From positions 1 through 11,028 of the forward strand of contig PWQB01000725.1 of the NCBI GenBank assembly GCA_003556955.1: a stretch of DNA of 11,028 bases, written 5' to 3'. The notes under the pieces were generated by a model. The model did no database searches. It had not been told where the DNA came from and saw only the letters and a program-made list of their open reading frames with translations. The translations under genes and the position numbers were made by a program. This document shows, in pieces, positions 1 through 6,476 of this stretch. Numbering within the stretch: the stretch's first letter is position 1; each line of letters starts with the position of its first letter. This stretch comes from Nostocaceae cyanobacterium CSSed10_463m (GTDB lineage Bacteria > Cyanobacteriota > Cyanobacteriia > Cyanobacteriales > Nostocaceae).

Positions 1-284
1 AATATCCAATTGGTTTTGGAAATCCTTTTTTCCAGCAACCAGTTCGATTACTTGATTATTTTCCCATCATCTGATTGGGTTGAGTCCGCCGAATGTACAT
101 TCGATGAACTATACCTTAACAGATATTGGCAATTTAGGAGTCAGGGGTGAAGAGTATCTGTACTAACTCAAAGGTGACAGCTATATTTAGCTGAATACTA
201 CTTTGAAAAATTTCCTTGTGAATTCCGAACCGGTGATTCACCAACTTTGACATTGGATGTTAGTTATATCTCAAACCTGTGCCG
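1..284. promoter_or_regulatory. Non-coding leader upstream of the PatA-type regulator gene
   Basis: I see no convincing coding frame here. The stretch is AT-rich and carries a short perfect inverted repeat, AGCTA-TATT-TAGCT, at 179-192. This lies about 95 bases ahead of the downstream start codon and could be a regulator site or part of a promoter, but that is only a guess. No clear Shine-Dalgarno sequence precedes the gene, which is common in cyanobacteria. The left end of the window cuts whatever lies further upstream. Confidence 0.3.
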
Positions 285-1385
285 ATGAAGACACTTCCCA
301 TTAGTAGATATAGATTTTTCCAAAAACTTCAACCCATATCTCTTTTAAAAAAAATCACTAGCAAGACTGTTAATGGCTGTTTACAAGTATTTAGCACCTC
401 TGGCTCTTGGTCAATCTATATAGAAGAGGGTAAGCTGATTTATGCCTGCTACTCCGAGAAAATGTTTGAACCGCTTTACAGAAACCTGAAAAGCTTGAGT
501 CAGCAAATCTCGACTCTTCCTTGCGGAATCGATGAGCAGTTACAGGCGATTTTTGAAAATGGAATTGAAGATCAAGCAATACCGAACCCAGATTATCTAG
601 CTATTTGCTGGCTAGTTAGCCAAAAATATATTACCACTGCTCAAGCAGCAATGCTGATAGAGCAATTAGCACTAGAAGTCTTAGAGACCTTCTTGAACTT
701 AGAAGAAGGAAGTTATGAATTTGTTCCGGAAAGTTTTCTAGATGATATGCCAAAGTACTGTCATCTAAATATTCGTTTATTAGTCGAACAGTATCAAAAG
801 GGTAGTCGTGGGGGAAACTACAGCGAGACATCGCCCGTTTATCAAACACAATCTTCCCCAGTGATGCGCTCTCATCAGCCATCACCTCAAACACCACCTG
901 CACAAAAATCCCCTAGAGTCAGTGAAGGTAATAAAACGGCTTACTCTAACGGGACATCTACTAACAATCTTCATAACATCCATCATAGCGGTCAGCGTCC
1001 AACAGCACCCGCCGACAAAAAGCTCTACACAATCCTTTGTATTGATGATAGTCCTACAGTATTAACCACTATTAGAAATTACTTAGATGAGCAAATGTTT
1101 ACTGTAATTACACTTACGGATTCTTTAAACGCTTTAATGCAAATTGTTCGTATTAAGCCAGACATAATTTTATTAGACGTTGAGATGCCTAATTTAGATG
1201 GGTATGAACTATGCTCTTTGTTACGTAAGCACTCGTCCTTTAAAAATACCCCTGTGATTATGGTGACAGGTAAAACTGGGCTGTTTGATAGAGCTAGAGC
1301 CAAGCTGGTCAGAGCTTCAGGCTTTTTAGCCAAACCTTTTATACAAGGGGATTTATTGAAAATCATCTTTCAATATATCAACTAA
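285..1385 (+). CDS. PatA-family response regulator (PATAN-type N-terminus + REC domain)
   Basis: This is a cytoplasmic signalling protein of 366 residues. The first ~165 residues resemble the PATAN/DUF4388-type domain of cyanobacterial PatA, PixG and TaxP1 proteins, including the start MKTLPISRYRFFQKLQP. A Ser/Pro/Gln-rich linker follows at about 170-245, then a C-terminal receiver domain at about 248-366. The receiver has all the residues needed for phosphotransfer: the acidic pair in CIDDSP (D254, D255), the acceptor D298 in LLDVEMP, T328 in VMVTGK and K350 in AKPF. There is no DNA-binding domain, so it probably acts through protein contacts, as relatives do in phototaxis/pili control and heterocyst patterning. 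Translation could start at GTG 279, but ATG 285 gives the usual family start. It stands alone here, without chew, chea or mcp neighbours, so its pathway cannot be deduced. It is not necessarily patA itself. Confidence 0.85.
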   Translation: MKTLPISRYRFFQKLQPISLLKKITSKTVNGCLQVFSTSGSWSIYIEEGKLIYACYSEKMFEPLYRNLKSLSQQISTLPCGIDEQLQAIFENGIEDQAIPNPDYLAICWLVSQKYITTAQAAMLIEQLALEVLETFLNLEEGSYEFVPESFLDDMPKYCHLNIRLLVEQYQKGSRGGNYSETSPVYQTQSSPVMRSHQPSPQTPPAQKSPRVSEGNKTAYSNGTSTNNLHNIHHSGQRPTAPADKKLYTILCIDDSPTVLTTIRNYLDEQMFTVITLTDSLNALMQIVRIKPDIILLDVEMPNLDGYELCSLLRKHSSFKNTPVIMVTGKTGLFDRARAKLVRASGFLAKPFIQGDLLKIIFQYIN

Positions 1386-1449
1386 TTTGCTGCCAAAAAG
1401 TATAAATCCAGTTTTGGGTGATGATTTATCAGGTATATTTAATGATGAT

Positions 1450-2202
1450 TTACAATGCTTGCCCAATGTAAAATACATAACTATAATATTCAGAGTATTT
1501 GCGATAAAGATCAATCTCAAATTGCTGCATATTAATCACTTCCAGAGCTTCTGCATCATCTTGGTAATGTTTTCTTAAACCCTGTAGTTTTTCTTCTAGG
1601 GGTTGATAATATTGATTCCACCAGGCTGATTCTGGGAGTACAAAATAGTTAATGATTTTGTATCGACTATTTTGCATAATCTTTAAATTACCTTCAATAT
1701 CCTGCATGGCTGGATAACCCTCATACCAAAATTCTTTTAATTCCTTGGGTGCATTAGGTTTAAGCCATGTAAGTTCGGAAGCTGCTAAGTACCCTCTTGG
1801 CTTAAGCAAGGGTTTCCATTGGTCTAATCCCTGCTGAAACCCAATAATATATATAGAACCTTCTGCCCAAATCACATCAAAACTTGCATCAGGAAAATCA
1901 AGAGCAAACATATCAGCATTGACTACAGTGATTTTTTCTGATAATCCTTGCTGAAGTACTTGCTGTTTTAGTTCGTTCACATACAAGTCATGATTATCAA
2001 TAGCAATAATTGTGCCATTAGTCAGGCTGGCTAAGTCTAAAGTTTGTGAGCCAGAACCACAACCGATATCCAGAATTTTAGGATTGGGGGGCAAATCTAG
2101 CAATTTTGAAAAAGCATTTCTGGTAGATTCAAAATCGCCGGGTGCTTCTCTGGGTAACCCTTGATGAATTTGAAAAAATATCTCTAGCTGTTGATTATTC
2201 AC
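1450..2202 (-). CDS. Class I SAM-dependent methyltransferase
   Basis: A 250-residue soluble enzyme predicted to transfer a methyl group from S-adenosylmethionine to an unidentified substrate. The Rossmann-fold motifs are clear. Motif I is ILDIGCGSGSQT (about residues 43-54), the acidic residue after strand 2 is in IIAIDNHD (D69), NADMFALDFPDASFDVIWAEGS (about 95-116) covers motifs II/III, and LLKPRGYLAASE (about 132-143) follows. The C-terminal third is rich in Tyr, Trp and Phe (WWNQYYQ, YRKYSEYYSYVFY), suggesting an aromatic lid over a small-molecule substrate; that is inference. The start is GTG without a strong ribosome binding site. The gene converges on the PatA-type gene with a 64-base gap, and no clear terminator lies between them. 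A MITE-like element begins only 23 bases upstream of the start and may supply or disrupt its promoter. The fold assignment is firm; the substrate is unknown. Confidence 0.85.
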   Translation of the reverse strand: MNNQQLEIFFQIHQGLPREAPGDFESTRNAFSKLLDLPPNPKILDIGCGSGSQTLDLASLTNGTIIAIDNHDLYVNELKQQVLQQGLSEKITVVNADMFALDFPDASFDVIWAEGSIYIIGFQQGLDQWKPLLKPRGYLAASELTWLKPNAPKELKEFWYEGYPAMQDIEGNLKIMQNSRYKIINYFVLPESAWWNQYYQPLEEKLQGLRKHYQDDAEALEVINMQQFEIDLYRKYSEYYSYVFYIGQAL

Positions 2203-2224
2203 GGTTTATTGTCTAATTTTTTTT

Positions 2225-2342
2225 AGGACTTACGCACGCTCTACGTTTTCTTGGCGTTCTACAGCCCTAGCGGGCATCGCTGCGCGCGGGCGGCTTGGCG
2301 GTTCAATAAATCAATATTTTTGACAATTGTTGCATAAGTCCT
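2225..2342. mobile_element. MITE-like element with 12-bp terminal inverted repeats
   Basis: The left end AGGACTTACGCA (2225-2236) and the right end TGCATAAGTCCT (2331-2342) are inverted repeats with one mismatch. They enclose 94 bp of non-coding DNA with a GC-rich core. No protein is encoded, so movement would need a transposase supplied in trans. Ends of the form AGGACTTACGCA are, as I recall, frequent in Nostoc-type intergenic regions. No target-site duplication is obvious. A lone half of the same end occurs at 7603-7616. Confidence 0.6.
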
Positions 2343-2359
2343 GTTTTTATCAAAATGTT

Positions 2360-2383
2360 CCCCAGATTGGGGTTAACCTGGGG
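2360..2383 (-). terminator. Possible weak hairpin terminator downstream of the small membrane protein gene
   Basis: CCCCAG (2360-2365) and CTGGGG (2378-2383) can pair into a 6-bp GC-rich stem with a 12-base loop, about 34 bases past the stop codon of the gene at 2417-2629 (minus strand). Only a short T-run (TTTT within GAACATTTTG) follows on that strand, so termination would be weak. The call rests on hairpin shape and position only. Confidence 0.35.
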
Positions 2384-2416
2384 ATGAACGCTAGAATTGA
2401 TTTTTTTCAAACTAAT

Positions 2417-2629
2417 TTACTGTTGGCTCGGTCTCCATTGATGGGATGCCATGTTTATAGCCCATATACTTAAGGCAGAACCGATAATCACGGCTAACAA
2501 TGAACCCCAAAATGGAAAGGTTAGCGTACCAATTTGAATTGACCAATGATTCACGATTCGCATAAAATGCAATATTGCAACTACACCAAAAACCGTTGCA
2601 GAAGTGACCAGATATGCTTTGTTAATCAT
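2417..2629 (-). CDS. Small two-helix membrane protein of unknown function
   Basis: A 70-residue, very hydrophobic protein. Two membrane helices are evident, at about residues 6-24 (LVTSATVFGVVAILHFM) and 39-60 (FPFWGSLLAVIIGSALSIWAI). They are joined by a short loop containing RIVNHWSIQIG, and a short polar tail ends in WRPSQQ. The pattern LHxxR...W.I.IG...PfWgS resembles small uncharacterised membrane proteins found in many bacteria, but I cannot assign a function. An in-frame TTG at 2653 would add eight residues. I chose ATG 2629 because a strong Shine-Dalgarno sequence, AGAGGGG, lies just upstream of it. The gene stands alone between the MITE-like element and the decayed repeat copy, so its neighbours give no clue. 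Confidence 0.7.
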   Translation of the reverse strand: MINKAYLVTSATVFGVVAILHFMRIVNHWSIQIGTLTFPFWGSLLAVIIGSALSIWAINMASHQWRPSQQ

Positions 2630-2664
2630 TTTGTTTCCCCTCTTTGACTGCAATTAGGGATTAT

Positions 2665-2676
2665 GGATCATGACCC
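2665..2676. promoter_or_regulatory. Imperfect palindrome upstream of the small membrane protein gene
   Basis: GGATCATGACCC is the core of a near-palindrome (TGG-A-TCATGA-C-CCA) located 36 bases ahead of the chosen start codon on the minus strand. Its size and position would suit a dimeric repressor or activator site in the promoter. No regulator can be named from the sequence. Confidence 0.25.
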
Positions 2677-2760
2677 ATACTTTGATTTTGCATAAAGTCG
2701 AGCAATCTGACATCAAAATAGCGGTATTTGCAACAAATAGTTACTATTTGTAGAGGTTTT

Positions 2761-2924
2761 TCATACTTTTAGATTTACTTGTGTGATGCCCTGGCGCATT
2801 TGAAGTTGTCACCTTAACCAAGATTGTTTAATTATAGGACGTAACAAAGGCGCAAATTGCACTAAAAGCGATCGCGTAGCGCTCCGTAGGAATCGCACTC
2901 AGGAATTTTTTCGCAGTAATTCGC
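2761..2924 (-). pseudogene. Decayed 3' fragment of an FAD-monooxygenase-like gene
   Basis: Read on the minus strand, this is a second copy of the last ~46 codons of the gene entering at 10811-11028, sharing its final TGA. It has no start and is interrupted twice. TCC-TGA replaces TCC-TTA near 2904-2909, and AGG-TGA replaces AGG-CGA near 2809-2814. A 21-bp in-frame insertion (2876-2896) also separates it from the other copy. It is clearly not translated into a useful product. It looks like the fragment left when the efflux block became joined to the 3' end of that gene. Confidence 0.8.
2871..2896. mobile_element. Small dispersed-repeat insertion with 5-bp target duplication
   Basis: A 16-bp core, GTAGCGCTCCGTAGGA (2876-2891), is flanked on both sides by ATCGC (2871-2875 and 2892-2896). 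The paralogous sequence near 10920 has a single ATCGC and no core, so it shows the empty site. The insertion sits inside a HIP1 octamer. Very small mobile repeats (SDRs) of about this size are described from Nostoc genomes, and this fits that class. Confidence 0.6.
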
Positions 2925-4300
2925 TATGTATTAGATGATACTACTTTTACTTCTAGCGTGAAAATACTACCTTTTCCCACCTGACTTTCAACTTTCAGAT
3001 GCGCTTGATGTTTTTGGGCGATCGCCACAGCTATAGCTAACCCCAACCCTGTACCTCCGGTTTTACGAGAGCGATCGCCATCAACACGGTAAAAGCGCTC
3101 AAAAATTCGCTCCTGATCAGCAAGCCCAATCCCAATACCTGTATCTTTCACCGCAATCATAGCAGTATAATCACCCTTGACTAAGCTAACAGTTACATAT
3201 CCCCCTTTGGGTGTATGCTGGATAGCATTGGCAATCAAATTTGACACTAAACGGTAAAGTTGCGATTCATGACCCTGAGTGTAAACCTCGCAAGGGGGAA
3301 TTTGGCAGGTTAAGTTAATATCAGCAGCAGTAGCCAGTTCTAAAAATTCTTCGGTCAAATCACTCACCAAATCATTTAAGCAACAGGGCTGAAAAGGTTT
3401 TGCACCTGAATTTTGCTCCAGACTGGTTAACAAGAGTAAGTCAGCGATTAAATGGCTCAACCTTCGTCCTTGTCGCTCAACAGTATGAAGCATGATTTGC
3501 ATATCTTGTTGATTTGATTGGGGTATACGGAGGATAGCTTCCACAGTCGCCAACAGACTAGCCAGGGGCGATCGCAATTCGTGGGCAGCATTAGCGGTAA
3601 ACTGTTGCTGTTGCTGATAGGACTGATAAATTGGCTGCATTGCTAATCCTGAAAGCCACCAACTAGAAGTAGCAACCAAGCTCAGGGTAATAGGCAACCC
3701 AATCGCCATAATCCATCGAATCCGCCTGATTTCTGCATCAAAATGTTCTAAAGTGCGGCCAATTTGCAAATAGCCCCAGGATGAATCAGCATTGGCTTCA
3801 TTAGCTAAAGAATGGCTATTGGCACTATGCAAAATTGTGGTGAATTGGCGATAGCGAATGCCCTTAGCCGTACGAAAGGTTTGCCATGAACTGCGGTTGA
3901 GAGTTGGCGGCAGAGATAGCGGTTGATTGGGTGAAAAAGCCAGAAGTTGCCCTTGATGATTGAACAGACGAATATAGTATGTAGTGCGATCGCTAATGCC
4001 GATAGTGTGTCTTTGAATCAGCGTTGGGGTAGCCTGGCAAGGTTGTCCACTTACACAAAGATCAGGAAAAATTTGTTGTAGCACCGCAGTCGGTTCTTCA
4101 GAAGGCGGTAACAGTGGTTCAACGCTATCGTGTAAAGTTCCAGCAATTGATTCAATTTCGCGCTCCATTGCCGCCCAGTTTGTCTGTACCATTGCGCGAT
4201 ACATCCCCAAACCAGAAACACTCAAAATCACACCCATCACCCCGGCATACCAGAGGGCTAACCGTAGACGACTGCGCCGAAACAGTGAGTAGCTATTCAT
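2924..4300 (-). CDS. rppB: RppB-type sensor histidine kinase
   Basis: An inner-membrane sensor kinase of 458 residues. Transmembrane helix 1 is at about 16-36 (ALWYAGVMGVILSVSGLGMY) and helix 2 at about 196-218. The periplasmic sensor region between them is ~160 residues and includes a Cys pair (C82 and C88, in LCVSGQPC). The cytoplasmic part contains the phospho-acceptor H240 in AHELRSPL, the N box NLIANAIQHTP (N354, N358), the G1 box DTGIGI (386-391), the F box FERF and the G2 box GGTGLGLA (415-422), so it should be catalytically complete. The N-terminal LWYAGVMG pattern and the pairing with the next gene resemble RppB (NrsS in Synechocystis), which acts in nickel and redox signalling. Its ATG overlaps the regulator stop by 4 nt (ATGA), implying translational coupling. 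Its own stop codon lies exactly at the edge of the left direct repeat. The signal sensed is inferred from the neighbouring metal pump. Confidence 0.85.
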   Translation of the reverse strand: MNSYSLFRRSRLRLALWYAGVMGVILSVSGLGMYRAMVQTNWAAMEREIESIAGTLHDSVEPLLPPSEEPTAVLQQIFPDLCVSGQPCQATPTLIQRHTIGISDRTTYYIRLFNHQGQLLAFSPNQPLSLPPTLNRSSWQTFRTAKGIRYRQFTTILHSANSHSLANEANADSSWGYLQIGRTLEHFDAEIRRIRWIMAIGLPITLSLVATSSWWLSGLAMQPIYQSYQQQQQFTANAAHELRSPLASLLATVEAILRIPQSNQQDMQIMLHTVERQGRRLSHLIADLLLLTSLEQNSGAKPFQPCCLNDLVSDLTEEFLELATAADINLTCQIPPCEVYTQGHESQLYRLVSNLIANAIQHTPKGGYVTVSLVKGDYTAMIAVKDTGIGIGLADQERIFERFYRVDGDRSRKTGGTGLGLAIAVAIAQKHQAHLKVESQVGKGSIFTLEVKVVSSNT

Positions 4301-5004
4301 GTCCGAGAATCAACTTGAGAATTAAAGCGATAGCCAGCACCGGGAACAGTTTCAATAGGGCAGGGACAACTATGATTTGCTAACTTGCGACGTAATAAGC
4401 GCATTTGCGCTGCAACTACATTACTAATCGGTTCTTCATCCATATCCCAAAGTTGATGACGCAATTTACTACCGGGAATGATGCGATTGGGGTTCTGCAT
4501 CAAATACATGAGCAACTGAAATTCTTTGGTAGTTAAGGGAATAACTAAGGGTGTAGATCCATCGGAATTTACTAGAAGGACATTATTGGCTGTATCCAGA
4601 GTAAAACCTGCAACAGTCAGGGTGGATGGTTGTAGTTGAGGCGATCGCCTCTGAAGGGCGCGCAACCGTGCCAGCAATTCTTCCATGACAAACGGTTTGA
4701 CTAAATAATCATCAGCCCCCGCATCCAGCCCCGCTACACGATTTTCCGGCTGCCCCAAAGCTGTGAGCATCAGCACTGGTAAGGGATTTTGGCGTAGTCT
4801 GAGCTTCTGACATAACTCCAATCCCGACATTTCGGGCAGCAGCCAATCAACAATAGCAACTGTGTAGTCTGTCCACTGGTTTTCAAGACAGAGCCATGCC
4901 TGAGTGCCATCTGTCACCCAATCCACAACATATCTCTCGCTAATCAGAACTTGCTTAATTGCCAGTCCCAAATCTGCTTCATCTTCCACCAATAAAATTC
5001 GCAT
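4297..5004 (-). CDS. rppA: RppA-type response regulator (OmpR/PhoB family)
   Basis: A cytoplasmic DNA-binding regulator of 235 residues. The receiver domain starts with MRILLVEDEAD (acid pocket within EDE), has phospho-acceptor D53 in AIVDWLLPEMSG, T81 in VLMLTALG and K103 in DDYLVKPF. An OmpR-type winged helix follows from about residue 130, with the recognition-helix region at VVAAQMRLLRRKL and the wing ETVPGAGYRF. It matches RppA/NrsR-type cyanobacterial regulators that partner the adjacent kinase. The frame is also open to ATG 5025, seven codons further upstream. I prefer 5004 because the family usually starts at MRILLVEDE, and because the duplicated remnant at 6696-6778 has GTG in place of the upstream ATG. 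Its likely target is the operator at 6779-6795. The region upstream of this gene aligns with that operator's flank but keeps only a degraded version of the site, so its own control may have changed. Confidence 0.85.
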   Translation of the reverse strand: MRILLVEDEADLGLAIKQVLISERYVVDWVTDGTQAWLCLENQWTDYTVAIVDWLLPEMSGLELCQKLRLRQNPLPVLMLTALGQPENRVAGLDAGADDYLVKPFVMEELLARLRALQRRSPQLQPSTLTVAGFTLDTANNVLLVNSDGSTPLVIPLTTKEFQLLMYLMQNPNRIIPGSKLRHQLWDMDEEPISNVVAAQMRLLRRKLANHSCPCPIETVPGAGYRFNSQVDSRT

Positions 5005-5055
5005 TGCTTCAGGTAAATCAACCATGAAGCTCTGATCTTACAAAAACTTTTGCCA
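4973..5055. repeat. 5' end of rppA plus leader, parent copy of the remnant at 6696-6778
   Basis: These 83 bp cover the first ~18 codons of the regulator gene and about 30 bases of its leader. They align with 6696-6778 at a constant offset, with 8 mismatches by my count (about 90% identity). Beyond 5055 the two sequences diverge. The pair shows that a second rppA copy, now destroyed, once stood next to the adaptor gene. Confidence 0.85.
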
Positions 5056-5073
5056 ATTTAACGGTCTGAAGTC

Positions 5074-5277
5074 TTATGTATCACTACCAATATCTCTCAC
5101 CCGTCCGCTCCAACGTTTTGTTAGACTGTGTTTTCGAGACAAGGTTACAACTTCTCTGCCGCTTTCCGCTTGCTGCTTTTGCAAATCGGCAAAGATGGCT
5201 TTCAAGTCATGATTGAATGACCGAGAGTACTCTTCACGAACTCTGTGGATCTCTTCGACAATCTCATCATGAAACAT
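5074..5277 (-). CDS. Probable antitoxin partner of the PIN-domain toxin
   Basis: A 67-residue charged, mostly helical soluble protein (HDEIVEEIHRVREEYSRSFNH, then DLKAIFADLQKQQAES). It resembles short proteins encoded beside PIN-domain genes in many cyanobacteria. By that association it is probably the antitoxin that binds and neutralises the nuclease and may autoregulate the operon. It follows the toxin gene in the reverse of the commonest antitoxin-first order. The frame extends to TTG 5283, overlapping the toxin stop. I chose ATG 5277 because a perfect AGGAGG (complement of 5284-5289), lying inside the last toxin codons, is 6 bases ahead of it. This placement couples antitoxin synthesis to translation through the toxin gene. 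No recognised DNA-binding domain (ribbon-helix-helix, AbrB or Phd) is visible, so its role is inferred from context. Confidence 0.7.
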   Translation of the reverse strand: MFHDEIVEEIHRVREEYSRSFNHDLKAIFADLQKQQAESGREVVTLSRKHSLTKRWSGRVRDIGSDT

Positions 5278-5279
5278 AA

Positions 5280-5753
5280 TCAACCTCCTAGAAGTTCATA
5301 GGGTGTACAAAGAATCGGCAACTCATATCCCAAATCAATGCTGATCTCTGCCAATTTTCCCTGAATTTGAGCATTGGCAATGTGCTTGCAATTCCATGTC
5401 AGCAGATAATCCATTCCATGAACAGTTGCAACTGCGATATGAACAGCATCAACATCAGCTTTTGCTGGAAGATTACTGCGTTCCAAAAATTGCTCTGCTA
5501 AATCCACCACAGCTTGGTTCAAGTCGAGTAAAGATAGATTACCAATAATTTCTAGTCGTTGAGATGCGATTTTGGCATCTCCTTGAGCAGTTTCTTTCAC
5601 GACTGCTTGGGACGCGTAGAGTTCAAAGTGACTGCGGCGTGTATTCCACCACTCCCTCGTTATCTCAATATTAGCCGCCACAATAATATCTCTGCTTGGT
5701 CGAGCAGTAAGATAGCCTAAGATACTGGTTTCAATATAGACGGTTTCGCTCAC
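5280..5753 (-). CDS. PIN-domain ribonuclease, VapC-like toxin
   Basis: A 157-residue cytoplasmic protein with a PIN fold, expected to be a Mg-dependent endoribonuclease. Visible candidate metal ligands are E8 in YIETSILGYL (most VapC proteins have Asp here), E54 in VVKE, and D100 and D102 in KADVDAVHIAVA. LLTWNCKHIAN (about 117-127) is typical of this branch of the PIN family. The start is GTG with no strong ribosome binding site, whereas the downstream antitoxin has a perfect one. That would favour antitoxin over toxin production. It lies between rppA and the zinc-ribbon gene, outside any functional link with metal export, and may stabilise the accessory region by post-segregational killing. 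The RNA target is unknown. Confidence 0.8.
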   Translation of the reverse strand: MSETVYIETSILGYLTARPSRDIIVAANIEITREWWNTRRSHFELYASQAVVKETAQGDAKIASQRLEIIGNLSLLDLNQAVVDLAEQFLERSNLPAKADVDAVHIAVATVHGMDYLLTWNCKHIANAQIQGKLAEISIDLGYELPILCTPYELLGG

Positions 5754-5815
5754 GGCAATAAGAGAAAATCTATCTAACGTCTATCATACCGTATTTAATC
5801 TTGGCTCCGAGGGTG

Positions 5816-5840
5816 TTGGGTTGCGCTGTGCTTAACCCAA
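5816..5840. repeat. Dispersed hairpin repeat (TTGGGTT...AACCCAA)
   Basis: TTGGGTT (5816-5822) and AACCCAA (5834-5840) form a perfect 7-bp stem around the 11-base loop GCGCTGTGCTT. Intergenic units of the form GTTGGGTT-GCGCT-AACCCAA are very common in cyanobacterial genomes. It lies between the toxin promoter region and the zinc-ribbon gene's 3' end and could act as a weak transcription barrier. Confidence 0.5.
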
Positions 5841-5930
5841 GCTACAAGATCGGCGATCGCACTAAACCAATAAACTCTATATGATCGGTGTGTAATAGGG
5901 TTGCTATGTGGCGTAAGTACGCATCCTGTT

Positions 5931-6476
5931 TTAACTTGTTGCTGAATCTTGTACCAATTGTCTATAAACTATGAGATAAAGATTTTTTGAAGGTTTGGAA
6001 TTGTCAGGTCCACCGAATAACCCTACCAAATTTTGAATGATCTGAATCGGGGTCATCAAAAATCCCCAAGGGAATCCCCACCATCCTAAGACAAACGCAA
6101 ACAAAGCAGCTTTTATTTGCTCAGTTCGTCCACACTTACGGCAGCATATGTGTGGACTACTCCCCCAACGTGTAAATAAGCCTGCTGACCAGACCCAATG
6201 CGACGTATGCACATCAACCGGACCATGCCCACTACAACGAGGGCATCTTCCCTGATGTATTAGCCTAACTTGCTCTCTTATGTAATCTTCGGTTTCTTGA
6301 TTTGCGACTGGCAGCCCATGAGCGTTTATGATAAATGTTGGCGGTTCAGGCAGACCACGCCTACGTATTTCAGCACGTATCACTTGTTCAGCTTCTTCTG
6401 TGTATTCAGCAATCTCTTCAGCCGCAACTTCAAGTTCTCGATCACTTTTCTCTCGCCAAAGTTCTTCAAGTGTCAC
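5931..6476 (-). CDS. Zinc-ribbon membrane protein of unknown function
   Basis: A 181-residue protein I cannot name. The N-terminal ~45 residues are charged and helical (EELWREKSDRELEVAAEEI, then EYTEEAEQVIRAEIRRRGL). A zinc-ribbon-like centre follows, with CPRC at 78-81 and CRKC at 112-115 (an extra Cys at 111), separated by VDVHTSHWVWSAGLFTRWGS. A hydrophobic segment at about 122-142 (ALFAFVLGWWGFPWGFLMTP) is probably membrane-embedded. A conserved-looking IQIIQNLVGLFGGPD precedes a polar tail. Similar Cys4/VDVHTSH/GWWGFPWG proteins are, to my recollection, widespread and uncharacterised. The start is GTG 6476 with GGAGG (complement of 6483-6487) six bases ahead, a convincing translation start. 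It is transcribed towards the toxin-antitoxin pair with a 177-base gap, so co-transcription is possible but unproven. Confidence 0.75.
   Translation of the reverse strand: MTLEELWREKSDRELEVAAEEIAEYTEEAEQVIRAEIRRRGLPEPPTFIINAHGLPVANQETEDYIREQVRLIHQGRCPRCSGHGPVDVHTSHWVWSAGLFTRWGSSPHICCRKCGRTEQIKAALFAFVLGWWGFPWGFLMTPIQIIQNLVGLFGGPDNSKPSKNLYLIVYRQLVQDSATS

Larger units (their letters stand above)
2742..2924. repeat. Direct repeat, left copy (183 bp)
   Basis: This copy matches 10792-10953 in the same orientation. Leaving out a 21-bp insertion present only here, I count 155 identical bases of 162 (about 96%). The homology starts about 19 bases beyond a stop codon at 2761-2763 and ends at the last base shared with the sensor kinase stop codon. 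The two copies bracket the whole two-component/toxin/efflux block, so homologous recombination between them would delete it. Confidence 0.95.

Noticed and set aside
1386..1449. Search for a bidirectional terminator between the convergent first two genes
   Set aside because: No stem with a T-run could be found in this AT-rich gap.
1387..1578. Plus-strand open frame after the PatA-type gene
   Set aside because: Most of it overlaps the 3' end of the methyltransferase on the other strand, and its peptide has no recognisable features.
4114..4383. Plus-strand open frame over the kinase/regulator junction
   Set aside because: It is antisense to two well-supported coding regions with conserved motifs.
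5911..5922. Inverted repeat GCGTA-AG-TACGC near the 3' end of the zinc-ribbon gene
   Set aside because: The stem is only 5 bp with a 2-base loop and no T-run on the relevant strand. It resembles a MITE end only in GCGTAAGT, so neither a terminator nor a mobile element is supported.
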